A DNA stretch of 64,000 nucleotides. It comes from Shewanella electrica (GTDB taxonomy: Bacteria > Pseudomonadota > Gammaproteobacteria > Enterobacterales > Shewanellaceae). Of this stretch, positions 26,901 to 41,009 are shown piece by piece (position 1 is the first letter of the stretch; each line of letters begins with the position of its first letter). Both the position numbers and the translations under genes were made by a program. The stretch covers positions 27,883-91,882 of the forward strand of contig NZ_JAKOGG010000017.1 in assembly GCF_022321485.1 (NCBI RefSeq), given 5' to 3'. The notes beneath the pieces were generated by a model. It did not search any database and was not told the DNA's origin. It worked only from the letters and a program-made list of their open reading frames with translations.

Positions 26901-27350
26901 ATGACGAATAAGGTAGAGATCATTGTCGGTACCACCCTTGGCGGGGCGGAATATGTTGCAGATGAGCTTACGAGTGTACTCGAGCAGCAAGGCTATCAGG
27001 TGACTTCCCATCTTGACCCAGCGCTGGACGAGCTAGATAAAAGCGCTTGGTGGCTGGTGGTTTCTTCGACTCATGGCGCCGGCGATCTACCCGATAATTT
27101 GCAACCTTTCTATCAATCTTTGCTAGCAACTGACAGCGATCTTAGCGCCGTTTCATTTGCCGTTTGTGCCATTGGCGACTCCAGTTATGACACTTTTTGC
27201 CTAGGCCCAGCCAAGTTGACAGAGGCGTTAGAACAGCACCAAGCGAAACAACTCACCGCGAAGATCCAAATTGATGTGCAATACGATCCGGTTCCAGAAG
27301 ATCCTGCAATTCAATGGCTTGAAAGTTGGATCCAACCTGCTCAAGCTTAA
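26901..27350 (+). CDS. mioC: Flavodoxin-like protein MioC
   Basis: 149 residues with a flavodoxin fold. The FMN phosphate loop is VGTTLGGAEYVAD, followed by VVSSTHGAGDLPDN and CAIGDSSYDTFC. MioC is an FMN protein linked to biotin synthase activity in E. coli, and its transcription affects the adjacent oriC there. I chose the ATG at 26901 over 26895 because CAGG then has usable spacing and the N-terminus aligns with the family. It reads toward the origin region, as in E. coli. Confidence 0.92.
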   Translation: MTNKVEIIVGTTLGGAEYVADELTSVLEQQGYQVTSHLDPALDELDKSAWWLVVSSTHGAGDLPDNLQPFYQSLLATDSDLSAVSFAVCAIGDSSYDTFCLGPAKLTEALEQHQAKQLTAKIQIDVQYDPVPEDPAIQWLESWIQPAQA

Positions 27351-27786
27351 ATTCTGAATGTTGTACCCTGTAATACACAGATAAGATCCAATTTATCCAC
27401 ATTTTATGTTTTTAAAATATAAATATGTGGATAAATTGTCATTTAGATCTGATCAATCCCTGTATGAATCAACCCCCCGATCCGCCCTTGATCGCCTCTG
27501 TGGATAAAACCGCGATCTATACACAGCAATTAGCCAATAAGATCATTTTTAGATCACAGGTTAGATCTCACCTAAGTTGATGATCTACATCAGCTAAACG
27601 ACTTACCCACCGAAAAAGCGCTGCTTAATAGCAAACATAATAAAGAGATCTATATAAAGATCTTAAGATCTATAAAGCTTTTACCTCGGCGATCTTTTCT
27701 CAAAATAGATCGTTCACCTCAATCTTTGGAGATGCTAAAATGATCTGCTACGTGGTTTTTCTTTTGAGCTTCATAAAGGTTGAGTA
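27351..27786. other. Candidate chromosomal origin oriC
   Basis: This 436-base segment lies between mioC and mnmG, the classical enterobacterial oriC position. It holds three perfect DnaA boxes (27393-27401 on plus; 27426-27434 and 27499-27507 on minus) and a one-mismatch box CTATACACA at 27517-27525. I count about sixteen GATC sites. The first two boxes face each other within an inverted repeat. AT-rich, GATC-starting repeats near 27645-27715, such as GATCTTTTCTC, resemble the 13-mers of the unwinding element and sit on the mnmG side as in E. coli. No other function is visible. Confidence 0.9.
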
Positions 27787-29676
27787 ATGCGTTTTCACGA
27801 GCGGTTTGATGTGATTGTTGTGGGTGGCGGACATGCAGGTACTGAAGCTGCTTTAGCTGCTGCTAGAATGGGCAGTAAAACGCTGTTACTGACGCACAAT
27901 CTAGATACGTTAGGGCAGATGTCCTGTAACCCAGCGATCGGTGGTATCGGTAAAGGTCACTTAGTGAAAGAGATCGATGCGCTAGGTGGTGCTATGGCAA
28001 CCGCTACAGACTACGCCGGTATTCAGTTCCGCGTACTCAACAGCAGTAAAGGCCCGGCAGTACGAGCAACTCGTGCGCAAGCCGATCGCGCGTTATACCG
28101 TCAAGCGATCCAACGCATTTTGCAAAACCAGCCCAATTTACGTTTATTCCAACAAGCGGTGGAAGACCTCGTTGTTGAAAACAACAAGGTGGTTGGTGTG
28201 GTAACGCAGATGGGACTAGCGTTTGAAGCTCCCGCTGTCGTGTTAACCACCGGCACTTTCTTGGCAGGAAAAATCCATATTGGTTTAGAAAACTACAGCG
28301 GTGGCCGCGCCGGTGATCCACCAGCCATTGCTTTGGCGAGCCGATTACGTGAGTTACCTTTACGCGTCGGCCGCTTAAAAACCGGTACGCCACCCCGTAT
28401 TGATGCCCGTACCATCGATTTTAGCCGCATGACTGAGCAACAAGGTGATACTCCATTGCCTGTGATGTCATTTATCGGCGATGTTAGTCACCATCCTAAG
28501 CAGATCTCTTGTTATATCACCCATACCAACGAGCGTACCCACGACATAATTCGCGGCGGTTTAGATCGCAGCCCAATGTATTCTGGCGTGATCGAAGGGA
28601 TTGGCCCACGTTATTGCCCATCGATCGAAGATAAGATCCACCGTTTTGCTGATAAAAACTCGCATCAGATCTTTATCGAACCCGAAGGCTTAACCACTCA
28701 CGAAATCTATCCAAACGGCATTTCAACCAGCTTGCCGTTTGATGTTCAGCTGAACTTAGTACGCTCAATTCAAGGTATGGAAAACGCAGAGATCCTGCGT
28801 CCTGGTTATGCCATTGAGTATGATTATTTCGATCCGCGCGATCTGAAAAATTCGCTGGAAACCAAAACTATCGATGGTTTGTTCTTTGCTGGACAGATCA
28901 ACGGCACGACTGGTTACGAAGAAGCGGGCGCTCAAGGCTTATTGGCCGGTGCTAACGCTGCGTTGCAGGTGCAAGGCAAAGAATCTTGGTGCCCTCGTCG
29001 CGATCAAGCCTATTTGGGCGTGTTGGTTGATGATTTATCCACACTGGGTACCAAAGAACCGTACCGCATGTTCACCAGCCGCGCTGAATACCGTTTGTTG
29101 CTGCGTGAAGATAACGCCGATCTGCGTTTGACCGAAAAAGGCCGCGAACTCGGCTTGGTTGATGATGAGCGTTGGGCTAAGTTCTCTGCCAAAGTGGAAG
29201 CCATTGATACTGAATCACAACGGCTGCGTAGCAGTTGGATCCATGTGAATTCGCCATTGGTGCCAACGCTAAATCCGCATTTGAATACGCCTATCACCCG
29301 TGAAGCGTCATTTGAGGAACTGCTGCGTCGTCCTGAAATGGATTACGACAAGCTGATGTCACTGGAAGGTTTTGGCCCAGGGGTGGAAGATCCACAAGTG
29401 GCGGAACAGATCCAAATCCAAGTGAAATACGCCGGTTATATTCAACGTCAGCAAGATGAGATCAACAAAGCGACGCGCAACGAAAATACTCGTTTGCCGC
29501 TAGATCTGGATTACGCCAAAGTGCCGGGGCTGTCTAACGAAGTGACGGCTAAGCTGAATGCGCATAAACCTGAGACCATTGGTCAAGCATCGCGCATTTC
29601 TGGGGTAACCCCGGCGGCAATTTCGATTTTGCTAGTACATTTGAAGAAAATGGGGTTGCTGCGTAAGAGCGCATAA
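27787..29676 (+). CDS. mnmG: tRNA uridine-5-carboxymethylaminomethyl modification enzyme MnmG (GidA)
   Basis: 629 residues, the usual length. The FAD-binding motif [20 protein letters not shown] is at the N-terminus, and the conserved [21 protein letters not shown] follows. The C-terminal helical domain binds MnmE (gene at 6544). Together they modify wobble U34 of several tRNAs. It starts at the ATG after AAAGGTTGAGTA, adjacent to oriC. A hairpin downstream may end transcription before rsmG. Confidence 0.98.
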   Translation: MRFHERFDVIVVGGGHAGTEAALAAARMGSKTLLLTHNLDTLGQMSCNPAIGGIGKGHLVKEIDALGGAMATATDYAGIQFRVLNSSKGPAVRATRAQADRALYRQAIQRILQNQPNLRLFQQAVEDLVVENNKVVGVVTQMGLAFEAPAVVLTTGTFLAGKIHIGLENYSGGRAGDPPAIALASRLRELPLRVGRLKTGTPPRIDARTIDFSRMTEQQGDTPLPVMSFIGDVSHHPKQISCYITHTNERTHDIIRGGLDRSPMYSGVIEGIGPRYCPSIEDKIHRFADKNSHQIFIEPEGLTTHEIYPNGISTSLPFDVQLNLVRSIQGMENAEILRPGYAIEYDYFDPRDLKNSLETKTIDGLFFAGQINGTTGYEEAGAQGLLAGANAALQVQGKESWCPRRDQAYLGVLVDDLSTLGTKEPYRMFTSRAEYRLLLREDNADLRLTEKGRELGLVDDERWAKFSAKVEAIDTESQRLRSSWIHVNSPLVPTLNPHLNTPITREASFEELLRRPEMDYDKLMSLEGFGPGVEDPQVAEQIQIQVKYAGYIQRQQDEINKATRNENTRLPLDLDYAKVPGLSNEVTAKLNAHKPETIGQASRISGVTPAAISILLVHLKKMGLLRKSA

Positions 29677-29695
29677 CACTGAATCTTCACTGGCA

Positions 29696-29725
29696 AAGGG
29701 AAGCTTCGGGCTTCCCTTAGTCTTT
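29696..29725 (+). terminator. Possible terminator between mnmG and rsmG
   Basis: AAGGGAAGC (29696-29704) and GCTTCCCTT (29710-29718) form a perfect nine-base stem with a five-base loop. The following AGTCTTTTC is only a weak T tract, so it may attenuate rather than stop transcription. Confidence 0.5.
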
Positions 29726-29773
29726 TCTGGGCCGCATAATATCGGCGCCTAATCAATTTGGAGAGCGTTAAGA

Positions 29774-30397
29774 GTGCTAGCTGCACAGTTACAATCTTAT
29801 TTAGCCGAAGCAAATATCACTGCAACTGTTGAACAGCAACAGCAGCTTATTGCGTTCGTCGGGCTACTGCACAAGTGGAATAAAGCCTACAACCTTACCT
29901 CAGTGCGTGAGCCTGAGCAGATGCTGATCCGCCATATCATGGACAGCCTCGTGGTGTCGCCACATCTTGAGGGCGAACGTTTTATCGACGTGGGCACTGG
30001 CCCCGGTTTGCCAGGCATTCCATTGGCGATCCTCAATCCCGATAAGCAGTTTGTGTTGCTTGATAGTTTGGGTAAGCGCATTCGTTTTCAAAAACAGGTG
30101 CAGATCGAACTCAAGTTGACCAACATCACTCCGGTCGAGAGCCGTGTAGAAGCCTATCAGCCAGAGCAAGGTTTTGATGGTGTGCTGAGCCGCGCCTTTG
30201 CCTCAATTACTGATATGCTGCAATGGTGTCACCATCTACCAGCCGCATCTGGCAAGTTTTTTGCGCTAAAAGGTCAACTCGATAACGCTGAATTGGCTAA
30301 CATACCGAAGAATTTTGCGATTGAGCAGCAAATCACCCTGCACGTGCCCCATTTAGCTGAGCAACGGCATCTGCTGCTCATCAAATCCAGCGACTGA
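29774..30397 (+). CDS. rsmG: 16S rRNA (guanine527-N7)-methyltransferase RsmG (GidB)
   Basis: 207 residues with a Rossmann methyltransferase fold. It has [20 protein letters not shown] at the start and the SAM-binding [17 protein letters not shown] in the middle. It adds the m7G mark at position 527 of 16S rRNA. The start is a GTG at 29774 preceded by GGAGAG. It follows mnmG and precedes parA-parB, the usual gidA-gidB-parAB order. Confidence 0.96.
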   Translation: MLAAQLQSYLAEANITATVEQQQQLIAFVGLLHKWNKAYNLTSVREPEQMLIRHIMDSLVVSPHLEGERFIDVGTGPGLPGIPLAILNPDKQFVLLDSLGKRIRFQKQVQIELKLTNITPVESRVEAYQPEQGFDGVLSRAFASITDMLQWCHHLPAASGKFFALKGQLDNAELANIPKNFAIEQQITLHVPHLAEQRHLLLIKSSD

Positions 30398-30485
30398 GCT
30401 TGTTGCAATTCGCTGGCGTATCAAGCAACTTGTTGCTGATAGAAAACGGAACTCAATCACTGACAGTAATGGACAAGGTGACATT

Positions 30486-31265
30486 GTGGCGAGAATTATA
30501 GCCGTAGCTAACCAGAAAGGTGGCGTAGGAAAAACAACAACAAGTGTCAATCTAGCGGCATCTCTGGCGGCCACCAAACGCAAAGTGCTGTTAGTTGACT
30601 TAGATCCGCAAGGTAATGCCACCATGGGCAGTGGTGTTGACAAATATGAAGCGGAAAACACCGCCTACGAACTGCTGGTTGAAGAAAAGCCGTTCGATGA
30701 AGTGGTGGTGCGTAACACTGTGGGGAAATATGATCTGATCGCTGGCAATGGTGACGTAACCGCCGCTGAGATCAAACTGATGGAGTTTTTTGCCCGCGAG
30801 ATCCGTTTGCGTAATGCGTTAAATGCCATTCGCGATCAATACGATTATATCTTTATCGACTGCCCGCCATCGCTCAATATGCTGACCGTTAACGCTATGT
30901 CGGCTGCCGACTCCGTGTTGGTACCAATGCAGTGCGAATACTACGCCTTGGAAGGGATAACGGCCTTAGTTGATACCATCACTAAGTTAGCCGCCATGGT
31001 CAATCCTGGGTTAACCATCGAAGGAATTTTGCGTACTATGTACGACCCGCGTAACCGCCTTGCCAATGATGTGTCCGATCAGCTTAAACAGCATTTTGGT
31101 GAGAAGGTTTATCGCACGGTGATCCCGCGTAACGTGCGTTTGGCCGAGGCGCCAAGCTTTGGCGCGCCAGCGATGTATTACGACAAAGGCAGTGCCGGTG
31201 CTAAGGCGTACTTGGCATTAGCGGGTGAGATGATCCGTCGCAGTGAACAGCATAAGAAGTCATAA
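30486..31265 (+). CDS. parA: Chromosome partition ATPase ParA (Soj)
   Basis: 259 residues. The deviant Walker A motif [15 protein letters not shown] is near residues 11-25, and Walker A' [14 protein letters not shown] follows. It is a chromosomal ParA that acts with ParB on origin-proximal parS sites. Start GTG at 30486 after GACAAGGTG. It sits 88 bases after rsmG and 21 bases before parB. Confidence 0.97.
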   Translation: MARIIAVANQKGGVGKTTTSVNLAASLAATKRKVLLVDLDPQGNATMGSGVDKYEAENTAYELLVEEKPFDEVVVRNTVGKYDLIAGNGDVTAAEIKLMEFFAREIRLRNALNAIRDQYDYIFIDCPPSLNMLTVNAMSAADSVLVPMQCEYYALEGITALVDTITKLAAMVNPGLTIEGILRTMYDPRNRLANDVSDQLKQHFGEKVYRTVIPRNVRLAEAPSFGAPAMYYDKGSAGAKAYLALAGEMIRRSEQHKKS

Positions 31266-31286
31266 AACAGGGTTAAAGGAAATCGC

Positions 31287-32174
31287 ATGTCTTTAAAAAA
31301 ACGGGGTTTGGGTAAAGGGCTTGATGCGCTATTGAGTACTAGCCATGCCGCCAGCAGTAAAGCCGCCAGTGAGCCGCAACCGCAGGACGGTGCGTCAGGC
31401 GCTGAGCAGTTGCTGAATCTGGACATTGACCTGCTTAACCCTGGCAAATATCAGCCACGTAAAGATATGTCGCCTGAAGCGCTAGAAGAGCTGGCGGGTT
31501 CGATTCGCAGCCAAGGCATCATTCAGCCGATAGTGGTACGCAAAATTGATAATGACCACTATGAAATTATTGCTGGAGAACGCCGTTGGCGTGCAGCGCA
31601 GATTGCGCAGCTGGATAAAATCCCTTGTATCGTCAAACAGGTACCTGATGAAAGCGCCGTGGCTATGGCGTTGATTGAAAACATCCAACGCGAAGATCTT
31701 AACGCCATGGAAGAAGCCATTGCGTTAAACCGTTTGTTGGAAGAGTTTGAACTCACCCACCAGCAAGTGGCGGATGCTGTCGGTAAGTCGCGCACTGCAG
31801 TGACCAACCTGTTGCGTCTCAATACGCTTAAAGAACCTGTCAAAGTGATGTTAGAGCGTGGCGACCTCGATATGGGCCATGCTCGCGCCTTATTGGCGCT
31901 TGAAGGTGACAAGCAAACCATGACCGCCAAACTTGTTGCTTCGAAAGGATTAACAGTTCGTGAAACCGAACGGCTGGTCACTAGGCTGTTAAATCCGGTC
32001 GAACCAGCTGAAAAACCAACCAAAGATGCCGATATTTCGCGGCTAGAAAGCAAATTAGTTGAGACTTTAGGTGCAAAAGTAACCATATCGCACAGCAACA
32101 AAGGTACCGGAAAAATTGTAATTAATTACCAGAATTTGTCGGAGTTGGACGGTATCCTTTCAAAAATTCACTAA
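31287..32174 (+). CDS. parB: Chromosome partition protein ParB (Spo0J)
   Basis: 295 residues. The N-terminus MSLKKRGLGKGLDALLS is typical. The ParB/Srx CTPase region contains IIAGERRWRAAQ and MALIENIQREDLNAMEEA, followed by the helix-turn-helix (LTHQQVADAVGKSRTAVTNLLRL) and a C-terminal dimer domain. ParB loads at parS and spreads. I could not find an exact parS palindrome in this window. A perfect inverted repeat after the gene may serve as terminator or regulatory hairpin. Confidence 0.97.
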   Translation: MSLKKRGLGKGLDALLSTSHAASSKAASEPQPQDGASGAEQLLNLDIDLLNPGKYQPRKDMSPEALEELAGSIRSQGIIQPIVVRKIDNDHYEIIAGERRWRAAQIAQLDKIPCIVKQVPDESAVAMALIENIQREDLNAMEEAIALNRLLEEFELTHQQVADAVGKSRTAVTNLLRLNTLKEPVKVMLERGDLDMGHARALLALEGDKQTMTAKLVASKGLTVRETERLVTRLLNPVEPAEKPTKDADISRLESKLVETLGAKVTISHSNKGTGKIVINYQNLSELDGILSKIH

Positions 32175-32259
32175 ATTAGTCAATATTGAACTAATTTTAC
32201 CCGCATTTTAGTTAAAATTGTAGTAATTTTCCTACATATGCAGATTTTCTAAAGCAGAT

Positions 32260-32294
32260 AAATTGGCGATACGTCACATTTACATCGCCAATTT
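32260..32294. promoter_or_regulatory. Perfect inverted repeat between parB and atpI
   Basis: AAATTGGCGAT (32260-32270) and ATCGCCAATTT (32284-32294) are perfect inverted 11-mers separated by 13 bases. The sequence that follows, CCATTTTG, is a poor T tract. It could be a parB terminator or a protein-binding site upstream of the atp promoter. Confidence 0.5.
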
Positions 32295-32309
32295 CCATTT
32301 TGCATCACG

Positions 32310-32337
32310 TTGCATTGAAGTCTTTTAACGGTATACT
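32310..32337 (+). promoter_or_regulatory. Candidate promoter of the atp operon
   Basis: TTGCAT at 32310-32315 and TATACT at 32332-32337 are 16 bases apart, about 86 bases upstream of atpI. Confidence 0.65.
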
Positions 32338-32422
32338 TTCGCAAGCTTTTTGTGCGGAGTAACTCAGTTTTTGAACAAATTCTGGCCGTTGTACAAAAAG
32401 TAGTTAATGCGGAGAAGACTGA

Positions 32423-32800
32423 TTGAGTAAGATTTTAGCCCACCGTTCAAGAAAATCAGCGTACAAACTGGTTGGCTTACAGGCGGTGGTAGCTGGGGGG
32501 GCTTCAGTAGTCTTTTTCGCAATGTGGGGAGTGCAGTATGGTCTGTCCGCACTTGCGGGAGCGGCTATTGCTGTGCTGCCTAATTTTGTATTCGCAACCC
32601 TAGCTTTTGCCCATGTGGGGGCAACGGCATCAGCGAAAGTCCTAAAAGGCTTTTACTGGGGGGAAGCGATGAAGATGTTGTCGACAATCGTGCTTTTTTC
32701 ACTGGTATTTATCAACATGGAAGTCGCCATTGTGCCGCTTTTCAGTTGCTATTTGTTGGGGTTAATCGTGCATTGGGCAGCACCTTTATACTTCAAGTAA
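32423..32800 (+). CDS. atpI: ATP synthase accessory protein AtpI
   Basis: 125 residues with four predicted membrane helices, for example GASVVFFAMWGVQYGLSALAG and STIVLFSLVFINMEVAIVPLF. It is the small hydrophobic protein that opens most F1Fo operons; it aids c-ring assembly in some bacteria. The start is a TTG at 32423 with GGAG nine bases upstream. Reading it as MSKILAHRSRKSAYKLVG gives the expected basic N-terminus. Confidence 0.88.
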   Translation: MSKILAHRSRKSAYKLVGLQAVVAGGASVVFFAMWGVQYGLSALAGAAIAVLPNFVFATLAFAHVGATASAKVLKGFYWGEAMKMLSTIVLFSLVFINMEVAIVPLFSCYLLGLIVHWAAPLYFK

Positions 32801-32816
32801 AGTTAAAGTGGGATGA

Positions 32817-33632
<816 letters not shown>

Positions 33633-33682
33633 GGATTGCTGAAAAATATTTTTAACTAAATCATTAACTAACATAGATTTAG

Positions 33683-33955
<273 letters not shown>

Positions 33956-33989
33956 TGCTTCTGTCTTAAATCAAAAGTAGGAGGCTGTT

Positions 33990-34460
33990 GTGAATATCAA
34001 CGCTACCCTCATCGGTCAGACGCTCGCCTTTTTCCTCTTCGTGGTTTTTTGCATGAAGTATGTTTGGCCACCTTTGATGAATGCCATCGAAGAACGCCAA
34101 AAAAGGATTGCTGATGGTCTTGCAAACGCTGACCGTGCAGCCAAAGACCTAGAGTTGGCTCGAGAAAAAGTCTCGGATCAATTGAAAGATGCTAAGGCTA
34201 CAGCCAACGAAATCATTGAGTCTGCGAATAAACGCAAGGCGCAGATTATTGATGAAGCCAAAGCTGAAGCAGACGCTGAGCGTGCGAAAATCATCGCTCA
34301 GGGGAAAGCAGAAATTGAAGCCGAACGTAATCGTGTAAAAGAGGAACTGCGTCAGCAAGTTTCTGCTCTAGCACTGGCTGGTGCTGAGAAAATCCTCGAA
34401 CGTTCGATTGATGAAGCCGCTCAAAGCGACATTATCGCGAAACTCGTTGCTGAAATTTAA
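33990..34460 (+). CDS. atpF: ATP synthase Fo subunit b
   Basis: 156 residues. An N-terminal membrane helix ([20 protein letters not shown]) is followed by a long charged coiled coil typical of the peripheral stalk. The start is a GTG at 33990 after AGGAGG. Two copies of b hold the alpha3beta3 head static through delta. Confidence 0.97.
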   Translation: MNINATLIGQTLAFFLFVVFCMKYVWPPLMNAIEERQKRIADGLANADRAAKDLELAREKVSDQLKDAKATANEIIESANKRKAQIIDEAKAEADAERAKIIAQGKAEIEAERNRVKEELRQQVSALALAGAEKILERSIDEAAQSDIIAKLVAEI

Positions 34461-34475
34461 TAAGGGAGTGGAGTT

Positions 34476-35009
34476 ATGGCTGAGTTAACCACCATTGCTC
34501 GTCCTTATGCTAAGGCAGCTTTTGACTTCGCGGTTGAACATCAAGCAGTCGGAGCTTGGGAAGAAATGCTGAGTTTCGCTGCGTTGGTCAGTGAAAATGA
34601 ATCCATGAAGCCATTACTGAATGGCGCACTATCAAGTGACAAGCTGGCAGACCTGTTTATCAAAGTCTGTGGCGAGCAAGTTGATGTGAATGGTCAGAAC
34701 CTGATCAAAGTGATGGCGGAAAATAATCGCTTGGGTGTGCTGCCTGCTGTGGCTCAGCAATTTGTTGAGTATCGTCTCGAATGGGCTAAAGAAGTTGAAG
34801 CGACGGTAACGTCGGCAACTGAATTGACCACCGAACAAGTACAGCAGATAAGTGTTTCTCTTGAGAAACGTCTTGCACGCAAAGTTAAGCTGAATTGCAG
34901 CGTAGATACCGGCCTGATTGCCGGTGTAATTATCAAAGCAGGCGACTTAGTCATCGATGGCTCTGTCCGTGGTAAGTTGAACCGCCTGTCTGATAAGCTG
35001 CAATCGTAA
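34476..35009 (+). CDS. atpH: ATP synthase F1 subunit delta
   Basis: 177 residues of the OSCP/delta family. The N-terminal helical domain begins with [12 protein letters not shown] and the conserved C-terminal part reads [23 protein letters not shown]. It links the peripheral stalk to the top of F1. GGGAGTGGAG precedes the ATG. Confidence 0.97.
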   Translation: MAELTTIARPYAKAAFDFAVEHQAVGAWEEMLSFAALVSENESMKPLLNGALSSDKLADLFIKVCGEQVDVNGQNLIKVMAENNRLGVLPAVAQQFVEYRLEWAKEVEATVTSATELTTEQVQQISVSLEKRLARKVKLNCSVDTGLIAGVIIKAGDLVIDGSVRGKLNRLSDKLQS

Positions 35010-35023
35010 TTGGGAGTTTGAGC

Positions 35024-36565
35024 ATGCAACTGAATTCCACTGAAATCAGCGATCTGATTAAGCAGCGGATCGAGCAGTTCGAAGTCGTCAGTGAAGCCCG
35101 TAACGAAGGTACTATCGTTTCGGTAAGCGACGGCATCATCCGCATTCACGGCCTCGCCGATGTAATGCAGGGTGAAATGATCGAGCTGCCAGGCAACCGT
35201 TTTGCAATCGCGTTGAACTTAGAACGTGATTCTGTCGGTGCCGTAGTAATGGGTCCTTACGCCGATTTGGCGGAAGGCGCAAAAGTAAAAACTACTGGTC
35301 GTATTCTGGAAGTTCCAGTTGGCCGTGGTTTGTTAGGTCGTGTTGTAAACACTCTGGGTGAGCCTATCGATGGTAAAGGCCCAGTAGATAACGATGGTTT
35401 TGGTCCTGTTGAAGTGATCGCGCCAGGCGTTATTGACCGTAAATCAGTTTCTCAACCAGTACAAACCGGTTATAAAGCCGTTGATGCCATGATCCCAATC
35501 GGTCGTGGTCAACGTGAGCTGATCATCGGTGACCGTCAAACTGGTAAAACTGCGATGGCTATCGACGCCATCATCAACCAGAAAGATTCAGGTATTAAAT
35601 GTATCTATGTAGCAATTGGTCAGAAAGCTTCTACCATCGCTAACGTGGTACGCAAGCTGGAAGAACACGGCGCGTTGGCTAACACCATCGTGGTTGTTGC
35701 TTCAGCTTCTGAAGCCGCTGCGCTGCAATACCTGGCACCATATTCTGGTTGTACCATGGGTGAATACTTCCGTGACCGCGGTGAAGACGCGCTGATCATT
35801 TACGATGACCTGTCAAAACAGGCTGTTGCATATCGTCAGATTTCACTGTTGCTGCGTCGTCCACCAGGCCGTGAAGCATATCCTGGTGACGTATTCTATT
35901 TGCACTCTCGTTTGCTGGAACGTGCTTCCCGCGTAAACGAAGATTACGTAGAAAAATTCACTAACGGTGCAGTAAAAGGTCAAACCGGTTCTTTAACCGC
36001 ATTGCCTATTATTGAAACCCAGGCGGGTGACGTATCTGCGTTCGTACCAACCAACGTAATTTCGATTACCGATGGTCAGATCTTCTTGGAAACTGACCTG
36101 TTTAACTCTGGCTTACGTCCAGCGGTTAACCCTGGTATTTCGGTATCTCGTGTGGGTGGTGCTGCTCAGACTAAGATCATCAAGAAACTGTCCGGTGGTA
36201 TCCGTACCGCTCTGGCTCAGTACCGAGAGCTGGCTGCCTTCTCTCAGTTCGCATCTGACTTAGATGACGCGACTCGTGCGCAATTGCAACACGGTGAACG
36301 CGTAACTGAACTGATGAAGCAGAAGCAATATGCACCGATGAGTGTTGCTGACCAAGCTGTGTCTATTTTCGCAGCTGAGAAAGGCTACCTGAAATCAGTT
36401 GAACTGAAAAAAGTCGGTGATTTTGAAGCTGCCCTGCTCTCCTACATGAACAGCGAGCACGCTGAGCTGATGAAGAACATCAACGTTACTGGCGATTATA
36501 ACGCCGATATCGAAGGTGAACTGAAGGCTGGTCTCGACAAGTTCGTGGCAACCCAAACCTGGTAA
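35024..36565 (+). CDS. atpA: ATP synthase F1 subunit alpha
   Basis: 513 residues. The start [16 protein letters not shown] at 35024 follows GGGAG by seven bases; an upstream TTG at 35018 is unlikely. The P-loop GDRQTGKTA and the alpha signature [17 protein letters not shown] are present. It contributes the non-catalytic nucleotide sites of F1. The length is standard. Confidence 0.98.
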   Translation: MQLNSTEISDLIKQRIEQFEVVSEARNEGTIVSVSDGIIRIHGLADVMQGEMIELPGNRFAIALNLERDSVGAVVMGPYADLAEGAKVKTTGRILEVPVGRGLLGRVVNTLGEPIDGKGPVDNDGFGPVEVIAPGVIDRKSVSQPVQTGYKAVDAMIPIGRGQRELIIGDRQTGKTAMAIDAIINQKDSGIKCIYVAIGQKASTIANVVRKLEEHGALANTIVVVASASEAAALQYLAPYSGCTMGEYFRDRGEDALIIYDDLSKQAVAYRQISLLLRRPPGREAYPGDVFYLHSRLLERASRVNEDYVEKFTNGAVKGQTGSLTALPIIETQAGDVSAFVPTNVISITDGQIFLETDLFNSGLRPAVNPGISVSRVGGAAQTKIIKKLSGGIRTALAQYRELAAFSQFASDLDDATRAQLQHGERVTELMKQKQYAPMSVADQAVSIFAAEKGYLKSVELKKVGDFEAALLSYMNSEHAELMKNINVTGDYNADIEGELKAGLDKFVATQTW

Positions 36566-36614
36566 TTATACGCGAGGTGTCTAGTACACCTCTGGTCCAG
36601 ATTGGAGAGTAAAG

Positions 36615-38902
<2,288 letters not shown>

Positions 38903-38935
38903 TCGAGCCCAGCTCGGTTAACATAGGAGAACAGC

Positions 38936-39364
38936 ATGGCAGCCATGACAGTACAACTTGATATCGTCAGTGCAGAAAGCCGCATCTACTCTGGCCTAGT
39001 GGCTAGCTTGCAGGTGACTGGTGCTGAGGGTGAATTGGGCATTATGCCTGGTCACACTCCACTGCTGACCAATATCAAACCTGGCATGGCGCGCATCGTC
39101 AAACAGGACGGCAAAGAAGAAGTGTTTTACCTTTCAGGTGGTATCCTGGAAGTACAACCTACTTCTGTGTCTGTTCTGGCTGATGTTGTATTGCGTGCCG
39201 ATGAGATTGACGAACAGTCCGCAGCGGAAGCTAAGCGTCGTGCAGAGGCCGAAATGGCCAACGCGGGTGCTGACTTCAACTATGCGGCAGCCGCAATGGA
39301 GCTGGCTAAAGCCGTCGCTCAGTTGCGTGTTGTTGATACCATCAAGAAGAACATTGCCAGATAA
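38936..39364 (+). CDS. atpC: ATP synthase F1 subunit epsilon
   Basis: 142 residues. The N-terminal beta sandwich contains [14 protein letters not shown], and a C-terminal helical hairpin is seen in [15 protein letters not shown]. It links rotor and c-ring and inhibits ATP hydrolysis. Last gene of the atp operon; a strong terminator follows. Confidence 0.97.
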   Translation: MAAMTVQLDIVSAESRIYSGLVASLQVTGAEGELGIMPGHTPLLTNIKPGMARIVKQDGKEEVFYLSGGILEVQPTSVSVLADVVLRADEIDEQSAAEAKRRAEAEMANAGADFNYAAAAMELAKAVAQLRVVDTIKKNIAR

Positions 39365-39378
39365 TGTAACTCTGCTTA

Positions 39379-39405
39379 AAAAGGCGCCTCAGGGCGCCTT
39401 TTTTA
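39379..39405 (+). terminator. Intrinsic terminator of the atp operon
   Basis: AAGGCGCC (39381-39388) and GGCGCCTT (39393-39400) form a stem with a four-base loop, followed by a run of six T. Confidence 0.9.
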
Positions 39406-39485
39406 TTGCACAAATTTAGACAAACACTGACCGCCCGACTTGATTTGGTTAGAATGTGCCGGTCTTCAATCACTAAGGAGTGAAT

Positions 39486-40847
39486 ATGTCGCTCAATGTT
39501 GTCATTCTTGCTGCGGGTAAAGGGACTCGCATGCGTTCTGACTTGCCCAAAGTCCTCCACAAAGTTGCTCATAAAGCGATGGTGCAACATGTGATTGATA
39601 CCGCTAAGGCGCTCAACGCCGACAACATTAATCTGATCTATGGCTATGGTGGCGATAAGCTGCAAGCCGCAGTCAACAACAGTGCTTTGCAATGGATTGA
39701 ACAAGCGGAGCAACTCGGTACTGGGCATGCGGTGGCGCAAGCCGTACCCCATATCAGCGATGATGACAGCGTACTGATCCTGTATGGCGATGTGCCACTC
39801 ATTCAAACTGCGACGCTGCAAGCACTGCTAGATGCGCGCGCGGCAGATGGTATGGCACTGCTGACCGTCAACCTTGATAACCCGACCGGTTATGGCCGCA
39901 TTGTGCGCAATAATGACCAAGTGGTTGGTATCGTCGAGCAGAAAGATGCCAACGCTGAGCAATTAGCTATTAACGAAGTTAACAGCGGCATCATGGCGGT
40001 ACCGGGTAAACAGCTTAAAACTTGGTTGGCGAAGCTGGATAACAACAATGCCCAAGGCGAGTTTTATCTGACCGATATTGTGGCGATGGCGCATGCTGAA
40101 GGCGTACCGATTGCCACGGCACATCCTACTAACGCGATTGAAACCGAAGGCGCGAATAACCGCGTACAACTGGCAACGTTGGAACGTGCTTATCAAGCGC
40201 GCCGCGCTGAAGAGCTGATGCTCAATGGTGCCAACCTGCGCGACCCTGCCCGCATCGATATTCGTGGTGATGTCAGCATCGGTATGGATGTGATGATCGA
40301 CGTGAATGTGATTTTTGAGGGCACGGTGGTACTGGGTAATAACGTCACTATTGGTGCGGGTGCCATCCTCAAAGATTGTCAGATTGCCGATAATGCCGAA
40401 ATCAAACCCTACAGCATTATTGAAGGTGCCAAGCTAGGCAATGCGGCTAGCGCCGGTCCATTCGCACGTTTGCGCCCCGGCGCCGAACTGAAAACCGATG
40501 CCCATGTGGGTAACTTCGTTGAGATGAAAAAAGCGGTATTAGGCGATGGCTCGAAAGCTGGCCACTTAACCTATTTGGGCGATGCCCAGATCGGCAGCGG
40601 GGTAAACATTGGCGCCGGTACCATCACTTGTAACTATGATGGTGCCAATAAACACCTGACCGTGATTGAAGATGGCGTGTTTGTCGGCAGTGATACTCAG
40701 CTGGTGGCGCCGGTAACGGTGGGCAAGAATGCCACCTTGGGGGCTGGCTCAACCATCACCCGTGATGTCGGTGAGAATGAGTTGGTGATTACCCGTGTTA
40801 AGCAGCGTCACATTGCTGGTTGGCAGCGTCCGGTAAAGAAAAAATAG
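39486..40847 (+). CDS. glmU: Bifunctional GlcN-1-P acetyltransferase / GlcNAc-1-P uridyltransferase
   Basis: 453 residues. The N-terminal nucleotidyltransferase has [11 protein letters not shown], and the C-terminal left-handed beta helix has hexapeptide repeats and [12 protein letters not shown] plus [13 protein letters not shown]. It makes UDP-GlcNAc for peptidoglycan and LPS. I use the ATG at 39486 after AAGGAG; the GTG at 39480 overlaps that site. The atpC-glmU-glmS neighbourhood is conserved in gammaproteobacteria. Confidence 0.97.
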   Translation: MSLNVVILAAGKGTRMRSDLPKVLHKVAHKAMVQHVIDTAKALNADNINLIYGYGGDKLQAAVNNSALQWIEQAEQLGTGHAVAQAVPHISDDDSVLILYGDVPLIQTATLQALLDARAADGMALLTVNLDNPTGYGRIVRNNDQVVGIVEQKDANAEQLAINEVNSGIMAVPGKQLKTWLAKLDNNNAQGEFYLTDIVAMAHAEGVPIATAHPTNAIETEGANNRVQLATLERAYQARRAEELMLNGANLRDPARIDIRGDVSIGMDVMIDVNVIFEGTVVLGNNVTIGAGAILKDCQIADNAEIKPYSIIEGAKLGNAASAGPFARLRPGAELKTDAHVGNFVEMKKAVLGDGSKAGHLTYLGDAQIGSGVNIGAGTITCNYDGANKHLTVIEDGVFVGSDTQLVAPVTVGKNATLGAGSTITRDVGENELVITRVKQRHIAGWQRPVKKK

Positions 40848-40867
40848 TCGCTGATTAAAACTGTAAG

Positions 40868-40880
40868 TTTCGTTTCGAAA
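40868..40880. promoter_or_regulatory. Palindrome TTTCG-N3-CGAAA, copy 1
   Basis: TTTCGTTTCGAAA is the reverse complement of the site at 40983-40995. It lies just before, and partly in, the glmU terminator stem. It may be a second operator for the DeoR-type regulator. Confidence 0.6.
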
Positions 40881-40904
40881 GCACCGTTGGCGGTGCTTTT
40901 TGTT
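40878..40904 (+). terminator. Intrinsic terminator after glmU
   Basis: AAAGCACCG (40878-40886) and CGGTGCTTT (40891-40899) form a nine-base stem with a four-base loop, followed by TTGTTTT. Confidence 0.85.
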
Positions 40905-40952
40905 TTCTGGCTGAACAACGTGAAAAAATAGCCATTGATGACAATTTGTCCT

Positions 40953-40995
40953 TGTCTAAAACTTTCGAATGAATATAATTTGTTTCGAAACGAAA
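40953..40995 (+). promoter_or_regulatory. Promoter and operator of the DeoR-type regulator gene
   Basis: TTGTCT (40953-40958) and TATAAT (40975-40980) are 16 bases apart. A half site TTTCGAA lies in the spacer at 40964-40970, and the perfect palindrome TTTCGAAACGAAA follows the -10 at 40983-40995. A repressor bound there would block this promoter, so autoregulation and control of the downstream glmS are likely. Confidence 0.65.
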
Positions 40996-41009
40996 TTTAG
41001 GTTGGATTC

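Noticed and set aside
31559-32101. 180-codon leftward frame inside parB
   Set aside because: Antisense to a conserved gene with low-complexity Ser/Thr composition.
39342-39821. 159-codon leftward frame across the atpC-glmU junction
   Set aside because: It crosses the atp terminator and the antisense strand of glmU and has no plausible start or protein motif.
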